Shown: positions 1 to 7,810 of the stretch, in pieces | Layout: each line of letters opens with the position of its first letter | Numbering within the stretch: the stretch's first letter is position 1 | Source: Pseudomonas sp. CC6-YY-74 | Lineage (GTDB): Bacteria; Pseudomonadota; Gammaproteobacteria; Pseudomonadales; Pseudomonadaceae | Assembly (NCBI RefSeq): GCF_002025205.1 | Contig: NZ_CP019947.1 | Span: forward strand, 503,501 to 567,500 | DNA: 64,000 bases | Reading direction: 5' to 3' | Notes under the pieces: generated by a model | What the model was told of the DNA's origin: nothing | The model's input: the letters and a program-made list of their open reading frames with translations, nothing else | The model's database searches: none | Program-made: the position numbers and the translations under genes

Positions 1-751
1 TGCTGTCGCCCAGCTGGAAGTGGGTGCGCTGGCTGGCCGGGATATAGATCCGTGCGTAAGGCGCGTCGCCGACCAGCAGGCTGGCCAGCTCGGCGCCGGC
101 CGGCGGTTGGTCGCCGGGCTTGAAGGGCAGGGCGTCGACTAGTCCAGCCCGCGGTGCCCGCAGGCTCAGGTGCTCACGGTCGAGCTGCAGGCGGGCCAGG
201 TTGGCGCGCACGGCCTCCAGGCTGGCGGCGGCTTGTTGCAGTTGTTCCGGGCGGGTGCCGTGGGTCAGTTCGCGCAGCTGGGCGTCGGCATTGCGGGTGG
301 CGGCCCTGGCCTGATCGCGGCTGGCGCGGGCGCGATCCAGTTCGGCAATGGCCACCTGACGATGCTGGTAGAGGGTGTCGAAGCGCTGGAAATTGCGTTC
401 CGCGTCAGTCAGCTCGGCGTGGTTGCGGGCCAGGATGGCCTGGGCGGCCTCGATGGTTTCCAGGCGCGCGCCGTTGCTCAGCTCGCTCAGGCGTGCTTCG
501 GCCTGAGCCACCTCGCCGCGGGCCTGGGCGATGCGTGCATCCTGGCGGCGCGGATCGAGCTCCAGCAGCAGTTGCCCGGCCTCGACCCGGTCACCCTCGG
601 CGACCTGCCAGCTGAGGATGGTTTCCGAGGCTTCGGCGGGCAGGCCGATGCGGTCCCACTCCAGGGTGCCGAGCAGGGCGTCGTCGCCTGCCGGTTCGCA
701 GCCACTGAGCAGCGCGAGCAGGATCAGGCTGGGTAGCAGGCGTTTGCTCAT
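1..751 (-). CDS. HlyD-family periplasmic adaptor lipoprotein (3' end cut by window edge)
   Basis: Periplasmic adaptor (membrane fusion) subunit of an ABC-type exporter, resembling the YbhG/YhiI group. It would link an inner-membrane pump to an outer-membrane channel. The protein starts MSKRLLPSLILLALLSGCEP, a signal peptide with a lipobox (LSGC), so it is probably lipid-anchored. After this come a biotinyl-lipoyl-like half (EWDRIGLPAEASETI...VAEGDRVEAGQLLLELD), a long coiled-coil hairpin rich in Ala, Gln, Glu and Arg (about residues 70-180), and the returning lipoyl half (LSLRAPRAGLVDALPFKPGD). About 250 codons are visible and the C-terminus lies outside the window. It starts 1 base after the stop of the upstream TetR gene, so the two are co-transcribed. 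The pump genes should follow beyond the left edge. Family is clear; substrate is unknown. Confidence 0.85.
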   Translation of the reverse strand, partial: MSKRLLPSLILLALLSGCEPAGDDALLGTLEWDRIGLPAEASETILSWQVAEGDRVEAGQLLLELDPRRQDARIAQARGEVAQAEARLSELSNGARLETIEAAQAILARNHAELTDAERNFQRFDTLYQHRQVAIAELDRARASRDQARAATRNADAQLRELTHGTRPEQLQQAAASLEAVRANLARLQLDREHLSLRAPRAGLVDALPFKPGDQPPAGAELASLLVGDAPYARIYIPASQRTHFQLGDS

Positions 752-752
752 T

Positions 753-1403
753 TCAGGGCTCCATTCCACGTTCGAGCAGGGCGAGGGTGTGCCGGGCGAG
801 CGCCGCGTCGTCCAGTTCGGGGGCCGCAAACAGGCCGCGCCAGATGGGCGCGGCGGCATAGGGGAACAGGGTCAGGCCGATCAGCGAGACCACCAGCAGG
901 CGCGGGTCGAGGTCGGGGTTCAGCGCACCGCGTCGCTGTGCGCTGGCGAAACGCTCGGCCAGCATGTGCGCCACCGCTGGGCCCACCCGGCTCATCAGCA
1001 ATTCGCGCAAGCCGCCGCCTTCGCACAGCACTTCGCGCACCCATAGCGGCGGTAGCCAGGGGTGCGCTTGAACGGTTCGACGCATGCCCTGAATGAAGCC
1101 GCTGACCAGCGCGATCGGCTCATCGCCGACCTGACGCAACTCCTGGCCGAGCCCCATCAGCAGCGGTAACAAGCGCTCTTCGGCCACCGTAGCGAGCAGT
1201 TTGGCTTTGTTGCCGAAATAATAGTTGACCAGCGCGGGCGTGACCCCGGCCTGCTGGGCGATGCTGCGCAGGCTGGAGGCCTTGATCCCGTCATGGGCGA
1301 AGGCTTGCACGGCGACGTCCAGCAAGCGTTCGCGCTGCGCGGGCGAATCACCGGCCGGTCGACCTGGTGCACGGGGGGTGGTTACTTTGGTGGGTGTCTT
1401 CAT
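753..1403 (-). CDS. TetR/AcrR-family transcriptional repressor (CecR-like)
   Basis: 216-residue TetR-type repressor. The N-terminal helix-turn-helix is at about residues 25-70 (RERLLDVAVQAFAHDGIKAS, then SLRSIAQQAGVTPALVNYYF), preceded by a basic, proline-rich arm. The C-terminal half is all-helical and should bind a ligand. It is the first gene of an operon with the HlyD-family adaptor 1 base downstream. This is the arrangement of the CecR(YbiH)-YbhGFSR drug-export operon, so autoregulation and induction by a small toxic molecule are likely (inference). The upstream 1404-1437 stretch is unusually AT-rich, with direct AAATAT repeats that could carry the operator and promoter. Family is certain; ligand is unknown. 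Confidence 0.85.
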   Translation of the reverse strand: MKTPTKVTTPRAPGRPAGDSPAQRERLLDVAVQAFAHDGIKASSLRSIAQQAGVTPALVNYYFGNKAKLLATVAEERLLPLLMGLGQELRQVGDEPIALVSGFIQGMRRTVQAHPWLPPLWVREVLCEGGGLRELLMSRVGPAVAHMLAERFASAQRRGALNPDLDPRLLVVSLIGLTLFPYAAAPIWRGLFAAPELDDAALARHTLALLERGMEP

Positions 1404-1440
1404 GAATTAAAATTAAATATAAATATAAATAAACGCAAAC
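1404..1440 (-). promoter_or_regulatory. AT-rich promoter/operator candidate of the TetR operon
   Basis: Directly before the TetR start codon lies about 35 bases made almost only of A and T, with repeated AAATAT units, in otherwise GC-rich DNA. Repressors of this family usually bind their own promoter, so this is the likely place. No clean palindrome was found, so the operator itself is not defined. Confidence 0.35.
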
Positions 1441-1514
1441 AATAATTCTGCGCTGGTTGCAGTAAGGAAGGGCGCAAGGCGGCGACCGGCAAAGCCGGAC
1501 GCCGCAGGGCGTGC

Positions 1515-2021
1515 TTAGCGGGTGCCGAGGAAGTCGCGCTTGCCGATTGCCACACCGTTATGGCGCAGGATGGCGTAGGCGGTGGTGACGTGGAAATAGA
1601 AGTTGGGCATGACGTGGTCGAGCAGGAAGGCCTGGCCCTGGAAGTGGGTTTCCTTGCCGCGGCGCGAGAGGGTCACGGTGCGCTCCTCGTTGCCGTCGAT
1701 CTGCGCGGCGCTGACGCCTTGCAGAAAGGCCTGAACCTTGGCGATGCGTGCTTGCAGTTCGGCGAAGCTGGTTTCGTCATCGGCCTGGCTGGGCGCATCG
1801 ATACCGGCCAGCAGCGCCGTGCCGGCCGAGGCGCCGTCGCAGGCGACCTGGACCTGACGGCTCAGCGGGAACATATCGGGGGCCAGGCGGGCATTGAACA
1901 ATACGCTGGGGTCGATCTTGCGTGCTTCGGCGTCGGCGGCGGCGAGGCCGAGGATGGTCGACAGGTTGTTCAATTGACGGGTGAAGACCGGGATGGATGC
2001 TTGGTACATGGACAGGGACAT
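1515..2021 (-). CDS. DUF1993 family protein
   Basis: 168-residue protein matching the DUF1993 family over its whole length: N-terminal MSLSMYQASIPVFTRQLNNL, central NARLAPDMFPLSRQVQVACD, and C-terminal FLLDHVMPNFYFHVTTAYAI. These are helical proteins related to the DinB-like four-helix bundles, and their biochemical role is unknown. There is no signal peptide and no membrane segment, so it should be cytoplasmic. The start is supported by GGAGAACTCC just upstream. It stands alone between the TetR operon and phaJ1, read in the same direction. No function is proposed. Confidence 0.85.
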   Translation of the reverse strand: MSLSMYQASIPVFTRQLNNLSTILGLAAADAEARKIDPSVLFNARLAPDMFPLSRQVQVACDGASAGTALLAGIDAPSQADDETSFAELQARIAKVQAFLQGVSAAQIDGNEERTVTLSRRGKETHFQGQAFLLDHVMPNFYFHVTTAYAILRHNGVAIGKRDFLGTR

Positions 2022-2205
2022 GGAGTTCTCCAGTGAAACAAGTGGGGCGGCTCGAGAAGGGAATGCTCTTGCAAGCTGCCAGGGTAGGGTGGGCTTGTTG
2101 TTGTAGGGATGGGCTGTAGGGTCGGCCGGGTGGCGATCCGCTCAGCCCGCCTGCATCGATTCCAGCATGAGCCGAAACAAATCGCCGCCGAACAAATCCT
2201 TGGCC

Positions 2206-2676
2206 TTAACCGATGGTGATCGGCGGCAATTCGGCCAGTTCGACGGTCTGCGCTTTACGCGGGGCAAGGATTTCCGCCTCACCATCGACCACCAGTTCGT
2301 CGTGCTGGTTGAACACCCGGGTGGCGACGCGGACGCGGAATTTTGGCAGCTTTTCCAGGATTTCCAGGCGCACGGTGAGGGTGTCGCCGAGCTTCACTGG
2401 CGCGGTGAAGCGCATTTGCTGGCCGAGGTAGATGGTGCCGGGGCCAGGCAGTTCGCAGGCCACGGCCGCGCTGATCAGGGCGCCGCTGAACATGCCGTGG
2501 GCAATGCGCTGCTTGAACATGGTGGTGGCGGCATATTCGGCATCCAGGTGCACTGGGTTGCGGTCGCCGGACACAGCGGCGAACAGCTGGATGTCGCGCT
2601 CTTCGACGGTCTTGCTGTAGCTGGCGGTCTGGCCTACTTCGAGAGCGTCGTAAGGCGTGTTGCTGCTTTGACTCAT
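2206..2676 (-). CDS. phaJ1: (R)-specific enoyl-CoA hydratase (MaoC/PhaJ1 type)
   Basis: 156-residue single hot-dog-fold MaoC protein. It hydrates trans-2-enoyl-CoA from beta-oxidation to (R)-3-hydroxyacyl-CoA, the precursor for polyhydroxyalkanoate synthesis. The hydratase signature is FAAVSGDRNPVHLDAEYA (Asp and His of the R-hydratase 2 motif) followed by RIAHGMFSGALIS. The sequence is close to what I remember of P. aeruginosa PhaJ1 (PA3302), including the GPGTIYLGQ and VFNQHDELVVDGEAEI segments. Its ATG overlaps the TGA of the upstream hydrolase gene (ATGA), so the two are translationally coupled. The divergent fadD pair makes a fatty-acid activation to PHA-monomer route likely. Confidence 0.9.
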   Translation of the reverse strand: MSQSSNTPYDALEVGQTASYSKTVEERDIQLFAAVSGDRNPVHLDAEYAATTMFKQRIAHGMFSGALISAAVACELPGPGTIYLGQQMRFTAPVKLGDTLTVRLEILEKLPKFRVRVATRVFNQHDELVVDGEAEILAPRKAQTVELAELPPITIG

Positions 2677-3635
2677 GGGTGTGGCTCCTGGGGCTGAGGG
2701 TGAGGCTGGCGGGGATGGCTCAGGGCCTGTTCCAGCCAGTCGATCAAGTCGGTGGTGACAGCGTCGCGGTTGCTCTCGTTGAGCAGTTCGTGGCGAGCAT
2801 CCGGATATAGCTTCAATTGCACCTGGGTATGTCCGGCCTCGCGCAGGGCATTGACCAGGTCGGCTAAGCGCTTGCCGTCGCTGACCGGGTCGCAGGCACC
2901 GCCGATCACCAGCAATGGCAGTTTGCAGTCGATCTGCGCCAGGTTGCGCGGCGGGGTGATCTGCAGCAGGCCGCCGAGCAGGTCGAGCCACAGCTGGTTG
3001 CTGCAGCGGAAGCCACAGAGCGAGTCGTTGACGTAGGCATCCACCTCGACAGGGTCGCGGCTCAGCCAATCGAAGCGGGTGCGATTGGGCTTGAAGGTTT
3101 TATTGAACGAGCCGAAGGAAACCAACTCGAGCAGTGCGCTTTGTTCGGTCGGCCCCTGACGCCAGCGCTCGAGGCGGGCAATCAGCCTGGCCGCGCGGTA
3201 CAGCGCCAGCGGCTGGTAGTTGGAGCCGGACAGAATGGCCCCCTGCAGGCTGCAGCTGTGCTGCATCAGGTAGGCCTGGCCGATGTAGCTGCCCATGCTG
3301 TGGCCAAGCAGGAAGATCGGTGCTTGCGGGTGCTGCTGGCGAATATGGTGGTTGAGGCAGGCCAGATCGCCCACCACCAGGTTCCAGCCGTTGGCATCGG
3401 CATAGTGGCCGAGGTGGCCATGCTCGGCCGTCCTGCCGTGGCCGCGCTGGTCGTGAGCATAGAGTTCGAAGCCCACAGCGACCAGGGCGGCGCCCAGGCG
3501 CGCATAGCGTCCGCTGTGTTCGGCCATGCCGTGAGCGACCATCAGCACTGCTTTCGGCGGCTGTTCGGCGAACCAGCGGTTCACATAGAGCGGTGTGGCA
3601 TCGCTGCTATTGAGCCAAAAAGCATTGTGCTGCAT
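2673..3635 (-). CDS. alpha/beta hydrolase, lysophospholipase-like (PA3301 type)
   Basis: 320-residue serine hydrolase of the monoacylglycerol lipase/lysophospholipase group (Hydrolase_4). It should release fatty acids from esters or lipids. Visible features are the oxyanion-hole region MVAHGMAEHSGRY, the nucleophile elbow LLGHSMGSYIGQ with catalytic Ser, a late Asp (GGACDPVSDG), and a catalytic His near YPDARHELLNE. The start at 3635 is preferred over an upstream ATG at 3713 because AAGGA lies 8 bases before it and the family begins here. There is no signal peptide, so it is cytoplasmic. It overlaps phaJ1 by 4 bases and is divergent from fadD2. As in P. aeruginosa, it is embedded in the fatty-acid utilisation cluster. 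Confidence 0.87.
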   Translation of the reverse strand: MQHNAFWLNSSDATPLYVNRWFAEQPPKAVLMVAHGMAEHSGRYARLGAALVAVGFELYAHDQRGHGRTAEHGHLGHYADANGWNLVVGDLACLNHHIRQQHPQAPIFLLGHSMGSYIGQAYLMQHSCSLQGAILSGSNYQPLALYRAARLIARLERWRQGPTEQSALLELVSFGSFNKTFKPNRTRFDWLSRDPVEVDAYVNDSLCGFRCSNQLWLDLLGGLLQITPPRNLAQIDCKLPLLVIGGACDPVSDGKRLADLVNALREAGHTQVQLKLYPDARHELLNESNRDAVTTDLIDWLEQALSHPRQPHPQPQEPHP

Positions 3636-3861
3636 GGCGAATCCTTCGGCCTGCGAGAGTTCGGCATTGTAGAGCTTGCGCGCAGGCTTTTCCCAGCCGT
3701 ATGGCGTGATCAAAGATTCACGCGGTCAATGACGCCACGCAAGTATTTGCGCTACGGGCCGGAGCTGCTAACGTCCGCTCACTCCCTGCTGGCCACCGTA
3801 GAGCCTTATGCCATGGTGATCTCAGCGAGGCAGACACTTTCAGGGAAAGAGGATAAAAATA

Positions 3862-5550
3862 ATGCAGCCTGATTTCTGGAGCGACAAACGCCCGGCCGGC
3901 GTACCCAACGATATCGACCTGGGTGCCTACAAATCGGTGATCGAGGTGTTCGAGCGCTCGTGCAAGAAATTCGCTGACCGTCCGGCGTTCAGCAATATGG
4001 GGGTGACCCTGACCTATGCCGAGCTGGATCGCTTGTCTGGCGCCTTTGCCGGCTACCTGCAAAAGCACACCGATCTGCAGCCCGGCGAGCGCATCGCCGT
4101 GCAGATGCCCAATGTCCTGCAATACCCGATTGCCGTGTTCGGCGCCATGCGCGCCGGGCTGATCGTGGTCAATACCAATCCGCTGTACACCGCCCGCGAG
4201 ATGCGTCATCAGTTCAAGGATGCCGGCGTGCGCGCGCTGGTCTACCTGAACATGTTCGGCAAGCTGGTGCAGGATGTGTTGCCGGATACGGAAATTGACT
4301 ACCTGATCGAAGCGCGCATGGGCGACATGCTGCCGAGCCTCAAAGGCTGGCTGGTCAACAGCGTGGTGAAGAAGGTCAAGAAACTGGTGCCGGACTACCA
4401 CCTGCCCCAGGCGGTGTCGTTCAAGGCGGCGCTCAAACAGGGCCATGGCCACGACCTTAAGGCGCTCACGGTCGGTCATGACGACATCGCCGTGCTGCAG
4501 TACACCGGTGGCACCACGGGGGTAGCCAAGGGTGCGATGCTGACCCACGGCAATCTGGTGGCGAACATGCTGCAGGTCGACGCCTGCCTGTCGCAGCTCG
4601 GTGACGACGGTACCCCGCTGATGAAGCAGGGCCAGGAAATCATGATCGCGCCGCTGCCGCTGTACCATATCTATGCGTTCACCGCGAACTGCATGTGCAT
4701 GATGGTCAACGGCAATCTCAGCGTACTGATCAGCAACCCGCGCGATATTCCGGGCTTCGTCAAGGAACTGGGCAAGTGGCAGTTCTCCGCGCTGCTGGGC
4801 CTCAACACCCTGTTTGTCGCGCTGATGGATCACCCCGAATTCAAGAACCTGGATTTTTCCAAGCTCAAGGTCACCAACTCGGGCGGTACCGCGCTGGTCA
4901 AGGCCACCGCCGAGCGTTGGCAGGCCGTCACCGGCTGCCCCGTGGTGGAAGGCTACGGCCTTACCGAGACCGCGCCGGTGGCCAGCACCAACCCTTACGG
5001 CAGCCAGGCACGTCTCGGCACGGTCGGTATTCCGGTGCCGGGCACGGCGTTCAAAGTCATCGACGACGAGGGCAACGAGCAGGCGCTGGGCGAGCGTGGC
5101 GAGCTGTGCATCAAGGGCCCGCAGGTGATGAAGGGCTACTGGCAGCTCGAAGAAGCCACCCGCGAGGTGCTGGACGCCGAGGGCTGGTTCAAGAGCGGTG
5201 ATATCGCGGTGATCGACCCGGACGGTTACGTGCGCATCGTCGATCGCAAGAAGGACATGATCATCGTCTCCGGTTTCAACGTGTACCCCAACGAGATCGA
5301 AGATGTAGTCATGGCTCACCCGCAAGTCGCCAGCTGTGCGGCGATTGGCGTACCCGACGAGAAATCCGGCGAGGCGGTCAAGCTGTTCGTCGTCGCCCGT
5401 GACGGCGCCCTCAGCGCCGAGGCGCTCAAGGCCTACTGCCGGGAAAACTTCACCGGTTACAAGGTGCCCAAGCACATCGTCTTCAGGGAGTCACTGCCGA
5501 TGACCCCGGTGGGCAAGATCCTTCGTCGCGAACTGCGCGATATCGCCTAG
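3862..5550 (+). CDS. fadD2: long-chain-fatty-acid-CoA ligase FadD2
   Basis: 562-residue acyl-CoA synthetase of the ANL superfamily. It activates fatty acids with ATP and CoA before beta-oxidation or lipid synthesis. Motifs include the phosphate-binding loop QYTGGTTGVAKGAMLTH, the adenine/acyl motif VVEGYGLTETAPVAS, the hinge Asp and FACS signature (GWFKSGDIAVIDPDGYVRIV, DRKKDMIIVSGFNVYPNEIE), and a C-terminal catalytic Lys in TPVGKILRREL. The ribosome binding site GAGGA lies before ATG 3862. It is followed by a close paralogue, fadD1, about 280 bases on. The order and divergence from phaJ1/hydrolase match P. aeruginosa PA3300, which is the basis for the number 2. Confidence 0.93.
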   Translation: MQPDFWSDKRPAGVPNDIDLGAYKSVIEVFERSCKKFADRPAFSNMGVTLTYAELDRLSGAFAGYLQKHTDLQPGERIAVQMPNVLQYPIAVFGAMRAGLIVVNTNPLYTAREMRHQFKDAGVRALVYLNMFGKLVQDVLPDTEIDYLIEARMGDMLPSLKGWLVNSVVKKVKKLVPDYHLPQAVSFKAALKQGHGHDLKALTVGHDDIAVLQYTGGTTGVAKGAMLTHGNLVANMLQVDACLSQLGDDGTPLMKQGQEIMIAPLPLYHIYAFTANCMCMMVNGNLSVLISNPRDIPGFVKELGKWQFSALLGLNTLFVALMDHPEFKNLDFSKLKVTNSGGTALVKATAERWQAVTGCPVVEGYGLTETAPVASTNPYGSQARLGTVGIPVPGTAFKVIDDEGNEQALGERGELCIKGPQVMKGYWQLEEATREVLDAEGWFKSGDIAVIDPDGYVRIVDRKKDMIIVSGFNVYPNEIEDVVMAHPQVASCAAIGVPDEKSGEAVKLFVVARDGALSAEALKAYCRENFTGYKVPKHIVFRESLPMTPVGKILRRELRDIA

Positions 5551-5834
5551 GTTGGGCCGCGCAAGCCGCACTCGTTCAGCTTGCGGCCAAGCGCCGCAAG
5601 CCTTGTCCTGCAAGCGCGGCGGGCGTTCGCAAAAGCTGAGCAAAATATGACTTTAAAATATAATTTGTCACTTTTATGACTTATAGGGCAGCGTTTGGTG
5701 CTAGGCGCTCCCAGGCAAAGCTGCTACTCTCGGCCCGCATTTTGGCCGTCTGCCAGGCCGAAAAATGGGCAAACACACAATAAACAACCGCCTCTGCGCG
5801 GTGAAGATAAGCTGTTGCTTAGGAGTGGGCTTCC
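5551..5834 (+). other. fadD2-fadD1 intergenic region with hairpin
   Basis: 284 bases between the two ligase genes. A strong inverted repeat (CTTGCGGC, 5-base loop, GCCGCAAG) at 5580-5600 follows fadD2. It has no T tract, so it is either a weak terminator or a small repeat. The stretch 5645-5680 is AT-rich and probably contains the separate fadD1 promoter. I see no convincing operator for the fatty-acid regulator PsrA. Confidence 0.4.
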
Positions 5835-7523
5835 ATGACCGAAAACTTTTGGAAGGACAAGTATCCCGTTGGGATTGCTGCCGAAATCGATCCCGATCAG
5901 TACCCGAATATTCAGGCGGTACTGAAACAGTCCTGCCAACGCTTCGCTGACAAGCCTGCCTTCAGCAACCTCGGCAAGACCCTGACCTACGGCGAGCTGT
6001 ATGAGTTGTCCGGTGCCTTCGCCGCCTACCTGCAGCAGCACACCGACCTGCAGCCTGGCGATCGCATCGCCGTGCAACTGCCCAACGTCCTGCAATACCC
6101 GGTCGCCGTGTTCGGCGCCCTGCGTGCCGGGCTGGTCGTGGTCAACACCAACCCGCTGTACACCGCGCGGGAACTGGAGCACCAGTTCAACGATTCCGGG
6201 GCCAAGGCCCTGGTCAGCCTGGCCAATATGGCTCACCTGGTCGAGCAAGTGCTGCCCAAGACCGGGATCAAGACCGTCATCATCAGTGAAGTCGGCGACA
6301 TGCTGCCGCCGCTCAAGCGCCTGCTGGTCAACAGCGTGGTCAAGTACGTGAAGAAGATGGTACCGGCCTACAAGCTGCCGCACGCCGTCAAGTTCACCGA
6401 AGCCCTGAGCAAAGGCCGCGGTAAAGCCGTCAGGGAAGCCAATCCGGTCAGCAGCGAGATCGCCGTGCTGCAGTACACCGGTGGCACCACCGGGGTGGCG
6501 AAGGGCGCGATGCTGACCCACCGCAACCTGATCGCCAATATGCTGCAGGCCCGCGCGATGATGGCGTCGAACATGAATGAGGGCAGCGAGATCATCATCG
6601 CGCCGCTGCCGCTCTATCATATCTACGCCTTCACCTTCCATTGCATGGCCATGATGCTGATCGGCAACCATAACGTGCTGATCACCAACCCACGGGACCT
6701 GCCGGGCATGGTCAAGGACCTGGCGCGTTACAAGTTCAGCGGTTTCGTTGGCCTCAATACCCTGTTTGTCGCCCTGTGCCACAGCCAGGACTTCCAGAAG
6801 CTCGACTTCTCCTCGCTGAAGATTACCCTGTCCGGTGGCATGGCTCTGCAATTGGCCACTGCCGAGCGCTGGACCCAGGTGACCGGCAGCCCGGTTTGCG
6901 AAGGCTTCGGCATGACCGAAACCAGCCCGGTGGCCTCGGTCAACCCGATCCAGAGTATCCAGTTGGGCACCATCGGCATCCCGGTGCCTTCGACTCAGTG
7001 CAAGGTCATCGACGACGACGGCAATGACCTGCCGCTCGGCGCGATTGGCGAGTTGTGCGTCAAGGGTCCGCAGGTGATGAAGGGCTACTGGCAGCGCCAG
7101 GACGCCACCGACGAAATCCTCGACGCCGAGGGCTGGTTGAAGACCGGCGATATCGCGGTGATCCAGGAAGACGGTTACATGCGTATCGTCGACCGCAAGA
7201 AGGACATGATTCTGGTGTCCGGCTTCAACGTCTACCCGAACGAACTGGAAGACGTGCTGGCGACCCTGCCGGGTGTGCTGCAGTGCGCGGCCATCGGCAT
7301 TCCGGACGAGAAGTCCGGTGAAGCGATCAAGATATTCGTGGTCGCCAAGCCCGGTGTGACCCTGACCAAAGAGCAGATCATGCAGCACATGCGCGCCAAC
7401 CTCACCGGCTACAAGGTGCCGAAAGCCGTGGAATTCCGCGATGCGCTGCCGACCAGCAACGTCGGCAAGATCCTGCGCCGTGAACTGCGCGACGAAGAGT
7501 TGAAGAAATTGGGCAAGAAGTAA
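5835..7523 (+). CDS. fadD1: long-chain-fatty-acid-CoA ligase FadD1
   Basis: 562-residue acyl-CoA synthetase, tandem paralogue of the preceding gene and of identical length. The same ANL motifs are present: QYTGGTTGVAKGAMLTH, CEGFGMTETSPVASVN, GWLKTGDIAVIQEDGYMRIV, DRKKDMILVSGFNVYPNELE, and C-terminal TSNVGKILRREL. It catalyses fatty acid + ATP + CoA to acyl-CoA, AMP and PPi at the inner membrane face. The start is supported by AGGAG about 9 bases upstream. A perfect 10-base-stem terminator follows at 7542-7566. Its position relative to fadD2 matches P. aeruginosa PA3299. In that species the two paralogues are known to differ in chain-length preference and induction; whether that holds here cannot be read from sequence. 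Confidence 0.93.
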   Translation: MTENFWKDKYPVGIAAEIDPDQYPNIQAVLKQSCQRFADKPAFSNLGKTLTYGELYELSGAFAAYLQQHTDLQPGDRIAVQLPNVLQYPVAVFGALRAGLVVVNTNPLYTARELEHQFNDSGAKALVSLANMAHLVEQVLPKTGIKTVIISEVGDMLPPLKRLLVNSVVKYVKKMVPAYKLPHAVKFTEALSKGRGKAVREANPVSSEIAVLQYTGGTTGVAKGAMLTHRNLIANMLQARAMMASNMNEGSEIIIAPLPLYHIYAFTFHCMAMMLIGNHNVLITNPRDLPGMVKDLARYKFSGFVGLNTLFVALCHSQDFQKLDFSSLKITLSGGMALQLATAERWTQVTGSPVCEGFGMTETSPVASVNPIQSIQLGTIGIPVPSTQCKVIDDDGNDLPLGAIGELCVKGPQVMKGYWQRQDATDEILDAEGWLKTGDIAVIQEDGYMRIVDRKKDMILVSGFNVYPNELEDVLATLPGVLQCAAIGIPDEKSGEAIKIFVVAKPGVTLTKEQIMQHMRANLTGYKVPKAVEFRDALPTSNVGKILRRELRDEELKKLGKK

Positions 7524-7541
7524 ACCCCCCGCTGCGTAACC

Positions 7542-7569
7542 AAAGCCCCGCCCAGTGCGGGGCTTTGTC
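7542..7569 (+). terminator. rho-independent terminator after fadD1
   Basis: Perfect inverted repeat AAAGCCCCGC / GCGGGGCTTT with a 5-base loop, placed 18 bases after the fadD1 stop and followed by a short T-rich run. Typical Pseudomonas intrinsic terminator. Confidence 0.85.
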
Positions 7570-7613
7570 GTTTTACTGACCTCGGTCCAACGGCCAGACC
7601 ACGCAACCCATCC

Positions 7614-7718
7614 GCAGGGTGTTACTCGCCGCGGGCAACCCGCCGTAAATAATCGGTGCGCCACACCACTTTGGCGGGCTGTCGCTGCGCGCCGAACCCG
7701 GACCGGCCTACGTACTGT
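7614..7718. repeat. dispersed GTAGGG-type intergenic repeat, degenerate copy
   Basis: About 105 bases beginning CGCAGGGTGTTACTCGCCGC and ending CCGGACCGGCCTACG. Internal text such as GGCGGGCTGTCGCTGCGC is shared with the two copies at 13804-14023 and partly with 34660-34767. The outer ends are inverted (GTAGGG-like / CCCTAC-like). It belongs to a non-coding dispersed family in this genome and lies between fadD1 and hrpA. Confidence 0.55.
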
Positions 7719-7768
7719 CGTTTTTCACGGCGCAAATCTGCGACAATCTCCGCCCATTATTTTTCGAT

Positions 7769-7786
7769 GGGCACGCTCGCGTGCCC
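7769..7786 (+). promoter_or_regulatory. perfect hairpin in the hrpA leader
   Basis: GGGCACGC / GCGTGCCC, an 8-base perfect inverted repeat with a 2-base spacer, ending 24 bases before the hrpA start. It has no T tract. It could be an operator or an mRNA leader structure. Its role is unknown. Confidence 0.4.
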
Positions 7787-7810
7787 ACACCGCTTTGCCA
7801 CGGCTGCCTG

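Noticed and set aside
2206..3069. 287-residue extension of the phaJ1 frame
   Set aside because: The part upstream of 2676 is an out-of-frame reading of the hydrolase gene; PhaJ1 starts at MSQSSNTPYDALEVGQ.
3718..5475. 585-residue open frame on the minus strand
   Set aside because: It is antisense to fadD2, whose motifs are complete. The translation is His/Val/Gln-rich shadow sequence of a GC-rich gene.
5724..7664. 646-residue open frame on the minus strand
   Set aside because: Antisense shadow of fadD1; similar low-quality composition to the shadow of fadD2, reflecting the paralogy.
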